Part shown: positions 47,678 through 48,347 of the stretch, piece after piece
Layout: each line of letters starts with the position of its first letter
Numbering within the stretch: the first letter of the stretch is position 1
IMG/VR virus record: IMGVR_UViG_3300025525_000047
Coordinates: 1 to 48,347 of that record
DNA length: 48,347 nucleotides
Source of the DNA: a virus
Strand: one strand, 5' to 3'
Translations under genes and position numbers: made by a program
The notes under the pieces: generated by a model
What the model saw: the letters and a program-made list of their open reading frames with translations, nothing else
What the model was told of the DNA's origin: nothing
Database searches by the model: none

Positions 47678-48141
47678 GATGCTTTTTGTGTTTCAGTTGA
47701 AAGTAATTGGATAGCTTCATTAAGAATGTTTACCGCTGATTCAAGACCTTTGATCCTTGAATACTTGCGTATGAAGCTTTGTAGTTCATTGTAAGCGGCT
47801 CTACGGATAAATTCAAAATCGTCTGTTGTTATAGTATCAATTGGCTTATAGGTTTTAACTTCTTGAACCTTTACAAAAGCGTTTTGATTAATGAACTCAG
47901 GCTTTTCATGTTCCACAATTACAACAGCACGGATTATTTCACTGGCCTGTCCGAGCCTGTATTTATGGCCAGCAATTGAATCGTTCCACTCAAATAATGG
48001 GTGAAGGGGGTTGTCACTTTCTTTGGCCTTTTCGACCACAATGTCAGGTTTTATTTCAGGAAGTGATTCCAGAAATTCTCCTACTACCTGGGCTACAACT
48101 TTCGTTGATATATAGCCTGTTCTCCATTCAAATTTTTTCAT
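47674..48141 (-). CDS. Conserved phage protein of the early block, unknown function
   Basis: A 155-residue protein. The segment NPLHPLFEWNDSIAGHKYRLGQASEIIRAVVIVEHE is typical of a widespread phage family of unknown function (SPLHxxFEWDDxxAAxxYRxxQAxxIIRxxxV). The N-terminal helix (STKVVAQVVGEFLESL) and the C-terminal helix (EFIRRAAYNELQSFIRKY) fit. It is the first gene of the early transcript in this window; its ATG is at 48141, about 32 bases from the GGCNN array. Confidence 0.8.
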   Translation of the reverse strand: MKKFEWRTGYISTKVVAQVVGEFLESLPEIKPDIVVEKAKESDNPLHPLFEWNDSIAGHKYRLGQASEIIRAVVIVEHEKPEFINQNAFVKVQEVKTYKPIDTITTDDFEFIRRAAYNELQSFIRKYSRIKGLESAVNILNEAIQLLSTETQKAS

Positions 48142-48173
48142 AGATTTTAGAATTAATTATTTACACTTTTTAA

Positions 48174-48347
48174 TACCTGCCACGCCTTGCCCTGCCATGC
48201 CACGCCTTGCCCCGCCAGGCCTCGCCCCGCCTGCCTTGCCTTGCCCCGCCAGGCCTCACCGGGCCGTGCCCCGCCGGACCTCGCCGTGCCACGCCTTACC
48301 TGCCTCGCCTTACCTGCCTCGCCTTGCCTTGCCCTGCCGAGCCTCGC
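48174..48347. repeat. GC-rich array of 5-base GGCNN units (NNGCC on plus)
   Basis: About 36 consecutive units of 5 bases, each ending in GCC on the plus strand (a few ACC, and a few 4-base TGCC units), run to the window edge. The two variable bases differ from unit to unit (ACGCC, TTGCC, CTGCC, CCGCC). Two exact 19-base copies (CCTTGCCCCGCCAGGCCTC at 48205 and 48239) and a 14-base one (TTACCTGCCTCGCC) lie inside. The rest of the window is AT-rich. It lies upstream of the first early gene. The far end is outside the window. Confidence 0.9.

Overview
The window is a contiguous stretch of a tailed (siphovirus-type) bacteriophage genome, or prophage, of a Bacteroidota host. The phage assignment rests on a complete late gene set: small and large terminase, portal, MuF-type head protein, scaffold, capsid, connectors, tail tube, a 1235-residue tape measure protein, baseplate, fibres, holin and endolysin. 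The host assignment rests on TTTG / TAnnTTTG-type promoters, AT-rich DNA with almost no purine-rich Shine-Dalgarno sites, a Fib_succ_major (FISUMP) fibre protein, and small genes of kinds familiar from Bacteroidota phages. No integrase, CI-type repressor, DNA polymerase or DnaB helicase is visible, so lifestyle cannot be decided from this window.

Layout, right to left, because nearly all genes lie on the minus strand. (1) 48347-48174: a GC-rich array of 5-base GGCNN units. (2) 48141-34349: early and replication genes, including a DnaQ-like exonuclease, ParB-like protein, HNH protein, SNF2/HARP-like helicase, replication initiator-like protein, DnaC-like loader, ASCH protein, VRR-NUC nuclease, stand-alone DnaA box-binding domain, KilA-N antirepressor, small proteins, and at the end a membrane protein resembling abortive-infection proteins. 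A strong terminator (34289-34315) closes this block. A tRNA-like element lies at 46105-46210. (3) 33986-24093: late operon A. It starts with a sodium:solute symporter, two small proteins and an exported beta-rich protein, then a cluster of two PP-loop ATPases and two ParB-fold proteins, then terminase, portal and MuF, ending at a terminator (24032-24065). (4) 23953-17508: a cargo island with a two-gene AlbA_2 unit, a BsuBI/PstI-type restriction-modification pair, a Panacea/MazF-like toxin-antitoxin pair, and three small plus-strand genes including a SymE-like protein. (5) 17310-1: late operon B, with scaffold, decoration, capsid, connectors, tail, fibres and lysis.

The two late operons begin with promoter regions that share an unusual layout: GTGTT-N5-AACAC over the -33 position, 11-12 bases, then TAnCTTTAC, with a TGATNATCA dyad further upstream. 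The simplest reading is that the cargo island split one ancestral late operon (terminase-portal-MuF | scaffold-capsid-tail). The terminator on its right and the second copy of the late promoter on its left keep the structural genes under late control. 

The parts most worth following up are the PP-loop/ParB quartet together with the phage-encoded symporter and exported barrel-like protein (possibly nucleic-acid sulfur or base chemistry plus uptake of a substrate), the GGCNN array, the tRNA-like element, the apparently permuted FISUMP protein, and the AlbA_2 pair. All coordinates were counted by hand from the sequence; family names are recognised from motifs, not from a search.
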